DNA of 64,000 nucleotides from CALLPQ01 sp964479275 (GTDB lineage: Bacteria > Pseudomonadota > Alphaproteobacteria > Caulobacterales > Parvularculaceae), in contig CAYZLR010000001.1 in assembly GCA_964479275.1 (NCBI GenBank), positions 92,996 through 156,995 of the forward strand, written 5' to 3'. Numbering within the stretch: position 1 is the stretch's first letter; each line of letters opens with the position of its first letter. Shown in pieces: positions 8,151 through 17,261 of the stretch. The notes below the pieces were generated by a model that saw nothing but the letters and a program-made list of their open reading frames with translations, searched no databases and was not told where the DNA came from. Position numbers and translations under genes: made by a program.

Positions 8151-9329
8151 TTGATCGCCCTTGTTGTGATTGTTGCTGTGAACTGGCGCAACATTCAGCG
8201 TATTAATACTGCGGTTAGCATGCTTGAACCTGATCGGATTGTTTATAGTTTTTCTAATATGCGTGAAGCCGCCAATGCGCAGGAGATAAAGGTAACGGCG
8301 CCAAAGCGCATTTGGTCACAAAATACAAAAAAATTGCCCAGAACCGTTTCCATTTACGACCGAGAAGCAGTGGTTGATGATTTTTTAAAAACGACGCGCA
8401 CAACATCCCTGCTGGTTATGAAAAACGGTGAAATTCTTCATGAAGACTATTATCTGGATACGCATCAGAAGGATCATAGAATTTCTTGGTTAGTTGCTAA
8501 AAGCTTTTTGTCAACATTATTAGGTGCAGCGATAGATCGTGGTGATATTGAAAGTGTTGAAGATACAATCGATAAATATGCGCCTGAATTTATTGGTACG
8601 GCCTATGGGGGCGTTAGCATTCGCAATGTGTTGAATATGTCTAGCGGCGTAGTCTTTGATGAAAACTATTTTGATAAAAATAGCGATGTTTCTCGAATGA
8701 CATATGAGCTCTTTACTTTTGGCTCATTAGATAAATTTGCAACTCGTTATAAAGAACGAGATTTTGAGCCAGGCCAATTCAAGCGCTATGTTTCAATTGA
8801 TACGCATGTTCTGGGGATGGTGCTGCGTGCGGCAACGGGTAAATCTTTGGTAGAAAATTTTGAGTCTGTTCTTGCGTCAAAGATCGGGTTCAGTGATGGC
8901 ATGTACTATACCACTGATAGTAAGGGCGTGGCATATGTTTTGGGTGGGTTAAATCTGCAAACCCGCGATTATGCTTTGCTGGGCCAATTATATGTGCAAG
9001 ATGGGCAATGGAATGGCGAACAAATTATTTCACGCGCTTGGATTAAAGATAGCACTGCGAATTCTGCCCCCGCCGAACAGGAGGACTATGCGCTAGGGTA
9101 TGGATATCAGTGGTGGACTCCGCAAGCCAGCCAAGAAGAGGGGTTTACGGATGACTTCATGGCAATTGGATTTTCTGGACAATTTATTTATGTCAATCCA
9201 GCCCATGATATGGTGATTGTAAAAACTTCAGCGTATCCTGAATATGAACTTGAAGCGCCATCAGCGCAAGATTATTACATTGAAACAGCTGAATTGTTTC
9301 GCGGGTTTGTCAAACATTATAATAAGTGA
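8151..9329 (+). CDS. Beta-lactamase/NylB-like serine hydrolase, probably inactivated
   Basis: The 392 codons after the TGA encode a serine hydrolase of the class C beta-lactamase/6-aminohexanoate-oligomer hydrolase fold. It has a membrane-anchor N-terminus, a Y-V-S-I-D-T-H segment near 215 (the Tyr motif) and GFSGQ near 340. The family SxxK motif should be S-V-A-K, but here it reads L114-V-A-K117 with the leading codon TTA at 8490, one transition from TCA (Ser). With the nonsense codon upstream, this suggests a decaying gene, although the frame is otherwise intact. The alternative is a pseudoenzyme using a TTG start. It is co-directional with rlmN, 63 bp downstream. Confidence 0.75.
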   Translation: MIALVVIVAVNWRNIQRINTAVSMLEPDRIVYSFSNMREAANAQEIKVTAPKRIWSQNTKKLPRTVSIYDREAVVDDFLKTTRTTSLLVMKNGEILHEDYYLDTHQKDHRISWLVAKSFLSTLLGAAIDRGDIESVEDTIDKYAPEFIGTAYGGVSIRNVLNMSSGVVFDENYFDKNSDVSRMTYELFTFGSLDKFATRYKERDFEPGQFKRYVSIDTHVLGMVLRAATGKSLVENFESVLASKIGFSDGMYYTTDSKGVAYVLGGLNLQTRDYALLGQLYVQDGQWNGEQIISRAWIKDSTANSAPAEQEDYALGYGYQWWTPQASQEEGFTDDFMAIGFSGQFIYVNPAHDMVIVKTSAYPEYELEAPSAQDYYIETAELFRGFVKHYNK

Positions 9330-9381
9330 TCTTTTTTAAGGGAAGCCGCGAGCAGGAATATGCCTGTGCTGTGTCAGCGCT

Positions 9382-10476
9382 TTATAGAGCAACCATTTTG
9401 CGTTGCCGTTCATCCCAAAGGCGTAATCTTGCCGTTTTTATGCTTTCACGAATTCCCATTTTGGGGAGTAATTGTAAATCTTGGCTGTTTTCATAACATT
9501 CTTGCAGGCGGTAATTGGGGATTAAACTTGAGAGGTGATGGATGTGATGAAAGCCGATATTGCCGGTAAACCATTGTAGAAAGCGAGGGAGATCATAGTG
9601 TGAGCTTCCAAGTAAAGCGGCTTCTGTATAATCCCATTCTTCTTGCTCAGCCCAGTAAGCGTTTTCATATTGGTGCTGCACATAAAATAACCATCCGCCA
9701 ATAGAGGCAGACATAATCAGTGCCGGGAGAAACACTAAAACGACAGTCCCAAATCCAACAAAAAGTGATAGCGATCCATACACCAGCAAGATCATGATAT
9801 TTAAGCTCATAACTGAACGCCATAAATGCGAGCCATTGATAGAGTGATAAATTTCAGAAAAAGGCATGGGCCCTGTTAAGGGAAGGCGTTGTAATACAAG
9901 AATATAAAGTGGGGGGCCGATTAACACCATCGTGATGGGGTGACGATAAAGCGTATAGAAGAAGCGTTGTTTTTTGGTGAGTTTTTCGTATTCCTCGACG
10001 GTTAAGGTATCAATCGCACCAATGCCACGCTTTGTTAAATTACCTGAACTCGCATGATGTCGGTTATGTGCGTCGCGCCAGTAGGCGTATGGAGTCATTG
10101 TTAGTCCACTGATGATGCGCCCTAGCAAATTGTTTGCCCAGCGTTTTTTGAAATAAGAACCGTGCCCGCAATCATGCTGTATGATAAACAGTTTAACCAA
10201 AATGCCAGCCGCAGGAACACTTAAAATCAAGGTTAGCCAAATCATATTGTTTTGCGCCGCGACCATCATTGTGCCGAACAAGGTGACATAAATTAAAAAG
10301 CTTAATACAGCCTGACCAATGCTGCGCGATGCAACTGGATTTTTGTAATGTTGGCAATGAGCCTGAATGCGTTTCAGACGGTTTTGCATATCTTGTCGAA
10401 ACGTTGCTAAATCAGATTTCTCAGGCCGGGAAAGGGATTTTGGTTGATGATTAACGGTGATTTTTTCAGAATTCAT
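9382..10476 (-). CDS. Membrane fatty acid desaturase (FADS family)
   Basis: This 364-residue integral membrane di-iron enzyme introduces a double bond into acyl lipids. The three histidine boxes are H101-DCG-H105, H137-NR-HH141 and HHIHH near residue 312. Four or more hydrophobic segments occur between residues 55 and 250. The HDCGH and late HxxHH arrangement resembles delta-12/omega-6 (DesA-type) enzymes more than delta-9 acyl-CoA desaturases, but regiospecificity cannot be read from sequence. The gene runs leftward, downstream of the MATE exporter with a 143-bp gap, and is tail to tail with the serine hydrolase. Confidence 0.9.
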   Translation of the reverse strand: MNSEKITVNHQPKSLSRPEKSDLATFRQDMQNRLKRIQAHCQHYKNPVASRSIGQAVLSFLIYVTLFGTMMVAAQNNMIWLTLILSVPAAGILVKLFIIQHDCGHGSYFKKRWANNLLGRIISGLTMTPYAYWRDAHNRHHASSGNLTKRGIGAIDTLTVEEYEKLTKKQRFFYTLYRHPITMVLIGPPLYILVLQRLPLTGPMPFSEIYHSINGSHLWRSVMSLNIMILLVYGSLSLFVGFGTVVLVFLPALIMSASIGGWLFYVQHQYENAYWAEQEEWDYTEAALLGSSHYDLPRFLQWFTGNIGFHHIHHLSSLIPNYRLQECYENSQDLQLLPKMGIRESIKTARLRLWDERQRKMVAL

Positions 10477-10564
10477 GGATCATCTCGTTTTAAAACTAAA
10501 TCTCTGGCGTAAAGGTAATCTCAAAAAGATATTAAAGCGAGGATAAGGAGGTCCGCTAAAAATG

Positions 10565-10578
10565 CCAATGTTTATTGG
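10565..10578 (-). terminator. Weak terminator-like hairpin after the MATE gene
   Basis: On the minus strand CCAAT-AAAC-ATTGG is followed by CATTTTTA. The stem is only 5 bp, so termination would be modest. It lies 42-55 bases beyond the MATE stop and upstream of the desaturase. Confidence 0.35.
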
Positions 10579-10619
10579 TTTGATTTGCACTCGATAGCAT
10601 CATAAATACGTGAAATATA

Positions 10620-12119
10620 TTAATCTCGTTTTGGGGATAACCGACCTGCCTCATAATCATCAATCAATCTATTCACGAGAAATACACCGAGTGCTGCGAA
10701 CAGGATCGAACCAGCATATTGGCCAATCAACACACCCGGCGCATCTGCTATTCGAGCGCCAATCCAAACAAATGGAACGATGCCAATGGTATTGCGTCCC
10801 CAATTTAAAATGGTGGACCATAACGGACGGTCAAGATTATTACAGGCCGCATTAGTGACAAACAAAATGCCATTGAATAGCATTAAAGGCGCAGCAATGG
10901 CCCCGAACCAGAACAGAAGAGAGCGTCCGATGCCAGTCAATCCAAATTGATCGGCAATAAAACCATGAGAAAGAAACAAAAGTATCCAAGCGGCAAAGGT
11001 GTAGGCGCCGGCAAATTGTATCGATTTTCGTAGTGTCCCTCTGACACGGTCATACCGTAGAGCTCCATAATTTTGTCCGATAATTGGTCCTACAGCACCA
11101 GACAAGGCAAAAATAACGCAATAGGCCAAGGGCATGAGCCGTGCGATAACCGAGTAACCGGCCACCGCCATATCGCCATAGGCAGCAATCGTGCGGGTGA
11201 CAAAGACGACTCCGACAGGCGTGGCTATATTGGTCAATATTGCCGGGCCAACAATCCCCATGATTGATTTAATATTGCGACGTAAACTCGCCATTTCAAA
11301 CCGCGTAAATCCACCATAAATTTTCAAAACCGGAATTAAAGTTGATAGCATTAAGGCAAAGCGCGCCGTAACGGAGGCCATGGCGGCTCCTTCAAGACCC
11401 ATATTCAAACCAAAAATAAAAATCGGATCTAATACAGCATTGGTGATGCCCATAGAGAGGGTTGAATTCATGGCTCGTTTCGCGTCACCATGAGCTCTTA
11501 ACACCCCTGAACATACCATGCCGATGACCATAATGGGCATGGCTGGGACCACAATTCTCAGATAGCGGATGGCAGCTTGTTTTGCCTCTCCGCTTGCGCC
11601 AACAAGCTCGAGTAGATCGGGGGTGAAAATCCAAAAGAACAGGGAAAAAACTACGCCGACAACGCAGCCAATTGCCATAACATTAGTCGCAATACGCCGT
11701 GCGCCTTCTAAGTCTCCCGCGCCAATTCTACGTGAGGCCAATGCCCCAGTAGCAATCATTAATCCAACCGTAATTGACATATTAAAATAGAGAAGGGTAC
11801 CGGCGAAACCGGCGGCGGCTGTTAAGGCAGAATCCCCCAGGAGCGAGATAAAATAAAGGTCGAGAAAATCGACAAAAAACATCGACACAAGTCCAACACT
11901 GGAGCTTAACGACATCACGATGACATGGTTCATCAAATCGCCATCGAGAAATTTAGCTTTATTAGCTGGCATGTTTTTATCCGTGGGGCCTGCAATACTG
12001 TCTTTTGTAATTGACGGTGCATTGGTGTTAGGCGCGGATGGATTTTCCTCGTCTGCCGGTTGTAAACTCGCTGGGGGCTGAGAAGGCGTTGACCCTTTTT
12101 GAGGAATATCTTGTGCCAA
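10620..12119 (-). CDS. MATE family efflux transporter
   Basis: The 499-residue protein is an inner-membrane multidrug/toxin exporter of the MATE fold (NorM/DinF-like), with about 12 hydrophobic segments from residue 65 to 485. Internal pseudo-symmetry is visible, as in RRIGAGDLEGARR near 130 and GQNYGALRYDRVR near 350. The first 60 residues are polar and rich in Pro, Gln, Ser and Asn, which is unusual for MATE proteins. The start is a TTG with GGAG five bases upstream. A Met at residue 49 (MPANKAKFLDG) would give a normal-length N-terminus, so the extension may not be translated. Substrate unknown. Confidence 0.92.
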   Translation of the reverse strand: MAQDIPQKGSTPSQPPASLQPADEENPSAPNTNAPSITKDSIAGPTDKNMPANKAKFLDGDLMNHVIVMSLSSSVGLVSMFFVDFLDLYFISLLGDSALTAAAGFAGTLLYFNMSITVGLMIATGALASRRIGAGDLEGARRIATNVMAIGCVVGVVFSLFFWIFTPDLLELVGASGEAKQAAIRYLRIVVPAMPIMVIGMVCSGVLRAHGDAKRAMNSTLSMGITNAVLDPIFIFGLNMGLEGAAMASVTARFALMLSTLIPVLKIYGGFTRFEMASLRRNIKSIMGIVGPAILTNIATPVGVVFVTRTIAAYGDMAVAGYSVIARLMPLAYCVIFALSGAVGPIIGQNYGALRYDRVRGTLRKSIQFAGAYTFAAWILLFLSHGFIADQFGLTGIGRSLLFWFGAIAAPLMLFNGILFVTNAACNNLDRPLWSTILNWGRNTIGIVPFVWIGARIADAPGVLIGQYAGSILFAALGVFLVNRLIDDYEAGRLSPKRD

Positions 12120-12435
12120 GAGGTCTCCAGTATATCGGAATGATTATGGCCAAGCTGTAAACAATAAGCGTTGAAGGGTCTACTATAATAAATAAATTGT
12201 TATATTCTCTCGGCTTCTTCATGCAGCGGACAACTTTTTGCTCTTTGTCAAACGTCTAATGGTCTTATCGACCATGGCGCCGGTTCAATCATCGCATAAA
12301 TGATTATTCTGGGTGAAAAGGCGCATTCAAAAAAGGGCTTGGAGCGTGTTGAAGCGATCATGTTTTATAAGTGAGCGCAAGAGATGCTATAAAACTTAAA
12401 TCGCAACCGTTTTGTGTTTACGGAAAGTTTCTTGA
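12120..12435. other. Gene-free stretch between the MATE and DUF2490 genes, with a dyad
   Basis: These 316 bases hold the MATE promoter region and the 3' end of the DUF2490 gene. The clearest structure is an inverted repeat, GTTTTATA (12362-12369) and TATAAAAC (12388-12395), with an 18-base spacer. It lies 41 bp past the DUF2490 stop and has no T-run after it on the minus strand. I see no gene here. Confidence 0.5.
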
Positions 12436-13086
12436 TTATAGCGGCACAATAAAGCTGAGGGAGAGATTATGATTTTCCTGGCTGCCAGCTCGAATATCGT
12501 TGAACAAATACCCACCTTCAATGCTTACGCGTTTTGTGGCCTTCCAGCGTAGGCCTGCAAAGGTTCGGTTTTGATCATATCCAGCTCTTGCCCCGAAGTC
12601 TGTGTCATTGAGGGCAATGAAGGTTTCATTCCATACCGTTGCATTCCAACGTTCGTTAAGCGGTTTGGCCCAGCGGAAAAACTGGCGCAAACGCCACCCG
12701 GTTTCATCGCCAGTATTTAAAAACCGTTGCTCTAAGCGCGTTCGACTAGACAGAGAGCCCAGTGGTCCATCCGCAATTTTTAATGTGGCCTGCTGCCATA
12801 GGCGGTTATCAGTAATGTTTGTGCGATTGTCAGATCGGCTAACAACCCAAGCATAGCCAGCCCAGAGTGTGAGACGATCATTCACTTTGTAACCGATACC
12901 GGGACGAATGATTGAGACACCCAGGCGGCTAACATCATCTGAATAACGAGCATGCCCATCAAACCAATATTGAACACGGCTATCTTCTTCGATAGGACCA
13001 TTTGAAATTAAGGCGGTCCAAAATTGTGTGTCCTGGGCAAAGACTGAGCTGGCGGCTGAAAGAGCAACCGCGCACGCAGCAATCAC
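12436..13086 (-). CDS. DUF2490 outer-membrane beta-barrel protein
   Basis: The 216 residues begin with a hydrophobic signal-like stretch ending VFA|QDTQFW, followed by alternating beta-strand sequence and a typical outer-membrane end (SLSFIVPL). Repeated WAGYAWV-, RLEQRF- and RLRQFFRW-type segments match DUF2490 barrels, whose function is unknown. The start is a GTG with no clear SD, and the n-region lacks Lys/Arg. The true start may be an unusual codon upstream, where the frame stays open for about 20 codons. It follows sdhA on the same strand, in the place where sdhB would be expected. Confidence 0.75.
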   Translation of the reverse strand: MIAACAVALSAASSVFAQDTQFWTALISNGPIEEDSRVQYWFDGHARYSDDVSRLGVSIIRPGIGYKVNDRLTLWAGYAWVVSRSDNRTNITDNRLWQQATLKIADGPLGSLSSRTRLEQRFLNTGDETGWRLRQFFRWAKPLNERWNATVWNETFIALNDTDFGARAGYDQNRTFAGLRWKATKRVSIEGGYLFNDIRAGSQENHNLSLSFIVPL

Positions 13087-13300
13087 ATTTAGAAAAAACG
13101 AGGCGTAATCCGGATGAAAGGGTGCATAATCGTCACTGGCTTAATTGATGTACAACAAAGACCGTGGTGGAGTACTTTTGTCATGATCGTCGCGGGCAGT
13201 CACTGACAGTTTATACGTTGTATTACGTTAGTGCAATTAGCCTTCACCAATTTCTTGATCGGGACGAAAAGTAAATCACGCAATGATTTCGCGAACGGTT

Positions 13301-15088
13301 TTAGTACACTCGTTTTTTCGGCTCCACATAGTGCATCTCATCGGTGAGCGTATAATCGTGGACAGGACGATAGTCGAGTGTCACTTTTCCATTGGAGAAC
13401 CATGCGGCTGTATGTTTCATCCATTCGTCATCATTACGGTCGGGGAAATCTTCGCGCGCGTGTGCCCCTCGACTTTCGGTGCGATTAGCGGCGGACTCCA
13501 TCGTTACCATTGATTGGGCAATCAAATTGTCAAATTCCAATGTTTCGACGAGATCCGTATTCCAAATCATTGAGCGATCAGAAACCCCAATATCGGGCAG
13601 CGCATCATTGACTTCTTTAATGCGTGTGCGCCCTTCTTCCAATGTTTCGCCGGTACGAAATACTGCACAATTTTCCTGCATGACGCGTTGCATTTTTGCG
13701 CGTAATTGTGCTGTTGGTGTTGATCCTTTTGCATGACGAAAGCGGTCAAGCCTTGATAGGGCATCTTGCCCTGCATCCTCGGGTAAGCTTGGGTTTGGCG
13801 CTTTAGCGTCAAGAATTTCGCCGCACCGCAGTCCGGCCGCACGACCAAACACAACAAGATCGATAAGAGAATTAGAGCCGAGACGATTTGCACCATGAAC
13901 AGAAACACAACCCGCTTCGCCAATCGCCATTAAGCCAGGCACAACCACATCTGTGTCTTCACCTTTTTTCGTCACAACTTCGCCGTGATAATTAGTGGGA
14001 ATACCACCCATATTATAGTGTACAGTTGGAATCACTGGAATAGGCTCTTTGGTGACATCAACACCCGCGAACACTTTTGCGCTTTCAGAAATGCCCGGCA
14101 ATCTTTGTGCAAGGACGGCTGGATCCAGATGATTAAGATTAAGGTGAATATGATCTTTATTAGGACCGACGCCGCGTCCTTCGCGAATTTCAATAGTCAT
14201 AGATCTTGAGACAACATCACGCGAAGCGAGATCTTTTGCAGAGGGTGCATAACGTTCCATAAAACGCTCACCTTCTGAATTGGTCAAATATCCGCCTTCA
14301 CCACGTGCACCTTCGGTAATCAAAACACCAGCACCATAAATGCCTGTTGGGTGAAACTGAATAAATTCCATATCCTGTAGTGGTAGGCCGGCTCTTAGTA
14401 CCATCGCGTTTCCGTCACCTGTGCATGTATGCGCAGATGTACAAGAGAAAAACGAGCGACCATAGCCACCAGTCGCTAAGACCACCATCTTGGCGGAAAA
14501 CCGATGAATTGTGCCATCATCCAATTTCCAAGCCATCAATCCAACGCATTCGCCATCATCATTCATAATGAGATCAAGTGCAAAATATTCGATAAAGAAT
14601 TCTGCATTTTGTTTCACAGATTGTCCGTATAGGGTGTGTAGGATTGCGTGACCGGTCCGGTCTGCCGCCGCGCAAGTGCGTTGAACCTGCCCTTCCCCGT
14701 AATTTCTCGTCATGCCGCCAAATGCGCGTTGATAGATTTTGCCTTCCTCAGTGCGCGAAAATGGAACGCCCCAATGTTCTAATTCATATACTGCTTTTGG
14801 TGCATTTTTACATAAATATTCAATTGCGTCCTGATCACCGAGCCAGTCAGAGCCCTTTACAGTATCATACATGTGCCAGCGCCAGTCATCCTCACCCATA
14901 TTCCCGAGGGATGCAGAAATGCCCCCTTGCGCTGCAACTGTATGAGAGCGCGTTGGAAAGACTTTTGTAACACAAGCGGTTTTTAAACCCGATTGCGCAG
15001 CGCCTAACGTCGCTCTAAGGCCTGCTCCGCCAGCGCCAACAACAACAACGTCATATTCATGATCTATCACTTCATAAGCAGCAGACAT
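13301..15088 (-). CDS. sdhA: Succinate dehydrogenase flavoprotein subunit
   Basis: SdhA oxidises succinate to fumarate in Complex II on the cytoplasmic face of the inner membrane. Motifs are the FAD-binding VVVGAGGAGLRA near residue 16, the covalent FAD histidine in RSHTVAAQGG near 49, and FHPTG near 245 plus the R-E-G-R-G-V active-site segment near 305. The ATG at 15088 has AAGGA six bases upstream; an ATG two codons earlier overlaps that SD. It is the third gene of sdhC-sdhD-sdhA. No sdhB follows within the window. Confidence 0.98.
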   Translation of the reverse strand: MSAAYEVIDHEYDVVVVGAGGAGLRATLGAAQSGLKTACVTKVFPTRSHTVAAQGGISASLGNMGEDDWRWHMYDTVKGSDWLGDQDAIEYLCKNAPKAVYELEHWGVPFSRTEEGKIYQRAFGGMTRNYGEGQVQRTCAAADRTGHAILHTLYGQSVKQNAEFFIEYFALDLIMNDDGECVGLMAWKLDDGTIHRFSAKMVVLATGGYGRSFFSCTSAHTCTGDGNAMVLRAGLPLQDMEFIQFHPTGIYGAGVLITEGARGEGGYLTNSEGERFMERYAPSAKDLASRDVVSRSMTIEIREGRGVGPNKDHIHLNLNHLDPAVLAQRLPGISESAKVFAGVDVTKEPIPVIPTVHYNMGGIPTNYHGEVVTKKGEDTDVVVPGLMAIGEAGCVSVHGANRLGSNSLIDLVVFGRAAGLRCGEILDAKAPNPSLPEDAGQDALSRLDRFRHAKGSTPTAQLRAKMQRVMQENCAVFRTGETLEEGRTRIKEVNDALPDIGVSDRSMIWNTDLVETLEFDNLIAQSMVTMESAANRTESRGAHAREDFPDRNDDEWMKHTAAWFSNGKVTLDYRPVHDYTLTDEMHYVEPKKRVY

Positions 15089-15181
15089 ATTCATTCCTTA
15101 ATATTAACCTTAAAGTTGACCTTAAAACTAGCTGTAAAACGGGCTCTTCAAAATTTGAGAGATGATAAAGGCTCTCAAATT

Positions 15182-15517
15182 TTATCCAAAAGCGAGAGAG
15201 AGTATACTCCAAATCGATATCAGCGCGACGACAATTGCAAATGCCCAGTTTAGTAGCATCAATACCGGACGCAAACCGGAGTGTATGTAATCTTCAATAA
15301 TCTCGCTCATGCCGATGCGCATATGAAACATGCCAATGACAATCAGGAGGGCCATTAAGATTGCATTTAAAGGGGAGGCGAGCCAGTCACGCATAATAAA
15401 ATGACTGGCACCGGCATGGCCGATTAAGGATACCAAAAACCAAAGCATTAAAGGTAATAAGACAACAGCCGTTGCCCGTTGCAAAATAAATTTTGAAGTC
15501 CCTTTTGACGCCATCAT
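15182..15517 (-). CDS. sdhD: Succinate dehydrogenase membrane anchor subunit SdhD
   Basis: This 111-residue protein has three transmembrane helices and forms the heme b and quinone site together with SdhC. The family pattern QRATAVVL near residue 13 and the segment HMRIGMSEIIEDYIH near 65-79 are present; the latter holds the heme-ligand region. The start overlaps the sdhC stop by 4 bp. AGGAGG lies 3 bases before the first ATG and 6 bases before the second, so initiation at the second ATG (15514) is also likely. Confidence 0.95.
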   Translation of the reverse strand: MMASKGTSKFILQRATAVVLLPLMLWFLVSLIGHAGASHFIMRDWLASPLNAILMALLIVIGMFHMRIGMSEIIEDYIHSGLRPVLMLLNWAFAIVVALISIWSILSLAFG

Positions 15518-15939
15518 GCGCCTCCTGCATTTTGAAGGCCAACGACCATTACGATAAGCATCATCACGGTAGCAAAAATATAAGCGGCTGCAGCTGTGCG
15601 TTTAGCCGTTTTAAGTTCAAAACCGTGTCCAGCATCCCAAAACAGATGTCGGATACCGTTAAACATATGAAAAAATAAAGCCCAAGCATATGCCGCAAGG
15701 AAGAATAAACCAAAGGGTGACCCTAAAAAATCACTAATGAGTCCATAAAGAGGGGGGTGCATGGCGGTGGCATAGAGCCAGATAGCCAGTAAGAGAGTGC
15801 CGCCATAGAGCGCAGCGCCGCAGGCGCGGTGCGTGATGGATGCGGCCATGGTAACCGTAAATTTCCAGATTTGTAGATGCGGCGAAAGTGCGGTGGGGGG
15901 ACTGTTGCGACTGGTTCGAGAATCTGGTGGTTGCGCCAT
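15514..15939 (-). CDS. sdhC: Succinate dehydrogenase cytochrome b556 subunit SdhC
   Basis: SdhC is a three-helix anchor of Complex II. The family opening SPHLQIWKFTVTMAASITHR is present near residue 19 of this start, and HMFNGIRHLFWDAGHG near 90 contains the heme-ligand His. The ATG at 15939 has AAGG eight bases upstream. The longer frame begins with TTG at 15957 and is less likely. The gene heads the sdhCDA operon and is divergent from a LuxR-type gene across about 355 bp. Confidence 0.95.
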   Translation of the reverse strand: MAQPPDSRTSRNSPPTALSPHLQIWKFTVTMAASITHRACGAALYGGTLLLAIWLYATAMHPPLYGLISDFLGSPFGLFFLAAYAWALFFHMFNGIRHLFWDAGHGFELKTAKRTAAAAYIFATVMMLIVMVVGLQNAGGA

Positions 15940-16073
15940 AAAAAAGACCTTGATCAATCGGGCTCTCTTTTACAACAGCCCTCGGTGTGTGTTTTGGGTT
16001 TTCTTATGCCATGTATTTAGAAAAAATAAAGGTCCGACTTGATTCGATCCATCAAGATTGCTGCGGCATGACG

Positions 16074-16108
16074 TTGCGGTAAACCATTTCAGATACGTAT
16101 TACCGCAA
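16074..16108. promoter_or_regulatory. Inverted repeat TTGCGGTAA-N17-TTACCGCAA in the sdhC/luxR divergent region
   Basis: A perfect 9-bp inverted repeat, 16074-16082 against 16100-16108, lies in the divergent region about 135 bp upstream of sdhC. There is no T-run. It may be a regulator site with wide half-site spacing or an mRNA leader hairpin. It does not match a 20-bp lux box. Confidence 0.5.
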
Positions 16109-16185
16109 TTGAAACGCCAAATAAGAGCAAATATAAGAAATAAACAACCAATGATTGTAGTTTTTGGGTGAGGGCGGGATAAAAT

Positions 16186-16210
16186 GGTGCCAGAATTAAA
16201 AATTGGCGCC
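16186..16210. promoter_or_regulatory. Dyad GGTGCCA-N11-TGGCGCC upstream of the LuxR gene
   Basis: GGTGCCA (16186-16192) pairs with TGGCGCC (16204-16210) with one mismatch, and the inner AATT arms extend the symmetry. It lies about 85 bp before the LuxR-type start, a plausible operator position. The 355-bp divergent stretch holds no gene. Confidence 0.45.
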
Positions 16211-16294
16211 TTTGATCGTTTGTAATGATTTTAGTCTTGCAAAAAATACCGTTGGTATGTTATTTAGTTTCATCTTCAGGGAGGGGAGGTGTTT

Positions 16295-17170
16295 ATGAGT
16301 GCACTAGGCGTAACGCAAAAGGTTGAATCTCGCTCTTCATATGCGGCTCAAATTGATCATCAAAAGCGGATTACTCGTGAGCCTCAAAGGCATGTTGCAA
16401 AATCCGTCAGCGATGCTCGCCGCTTGTTGGATCCCGGTGATATTCTCAGCGCCGTGAATGGCGCCAGCATTGATCAAAAGTGGGAGTGGTTTTCAAATCG
16501 CCTCAACCGAGCTGGTTTTGAAAGTTGCGGTTATTTGATGAGCCGAAATGATATTGCGAGTCCGCTGGGCCACAAGGACAGTCGATTGATGGGAGAGGTT
16601 GTGTCTAACGACTATCTTCAAGCCGTACAAGAAAATCCGGAGTTGCAAAGTCAAGCGCGTCCTTATCGCATGCTGAGAACGTCGCGTGAGCCGATCACAT
16701 TTTTAAGTGATGAAGATTTTGCGCATGCTACCCCGAAAGAAGAAAAGCTGGCGAAAGATGTGAATGCCGAATTCGGCATTAAGGGATGGGCTTTGTTTCC
16801 TGTTCACATGCCAGAAAAAAACCGAATGTGCGCTCTTGGTTGGTGGGATATGACGGACCAAAATCAGGCGCGTAAATTATGGAAAGAAGAAGCCGGTACG
16901 TTCTGTCTTGCGGCTACCTATTTTACGGAGAGCCTTTCGGGTATGATGGAGGCTTCAATGGATGAGGATTTTCCGCGATTATCACAACGTGAAAAAGAGT
17001 GTTTATTGTGGGCGGGAGCGGGAAAAACTACGGCAGAGATCGCGGCTATTTTAAGTGTTGCTGATGGAACGGTGGATGAATATTTCAAACGATCAGCCAA
17101 GAAATTGGGCGCGGCGACAAGAGCGCAAGCATGTGTAAAAGCTATTTTGTCAGGACTCGTTCATCCGTAG
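16295..17170 (+). CDS. LuxR-family transcriptional regulator (autoinducer-domain-like solo)
   Basis: The 291-residue protein has an N-terminal region of autoinducer-binding type (roughly residues 50-210, with GWALFPVHMPEKN near 170) and a C-terminal LuxR/FixJ helix-turn-helix. The helix-turn-helix runs from LSQREKECLLWAG near 228 to TVDEYFKRSAKKLGAATR near 258. No luxI-type synthase is in the window, so it is a solo receptor. The ATG at 16295 follows a very strong SD (GGGAGGGGAGG); a GTG six bases earlier is less well placed. It is divergent from sdhC, and two dyads in between may be its or another regulator's targets. Ligand unknown. Confidence 0.85.
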   Translation: MSALGVTQKVESRSSYAAQIDHQKRITREPQRHVAKSVSDARRLLDPGDILSAVNGASIDQKWEWFSNRLNRAGFESCGYLMSRNDIASPLGHKDSRLMGEVVSNDYLQAVQENPELQSQARPYRMLRTSREPITFLSDEDFAHATPKEEKLAKDVNAEFGIKGWALFPVHMPEKNRMCALGWWDMTDQNQARKLWKEEAGTFCLAATYFTESLSGMMEASMDEDFPRLSQREKECLLWAGAGKTTAEIAAILSVADGTVDEYFKRSAKKLGAATRAQACVKAILSGLVHP

Positions 17171-17261
17171 GGAAATTTTGGGAGATTTGAAGTTGATGAT
17201 TCCGGCTTGGGGGAGAAAAGAGGCCTTAATCTTTAGCGATGCAAGGCATGGGTCTAAAGGC

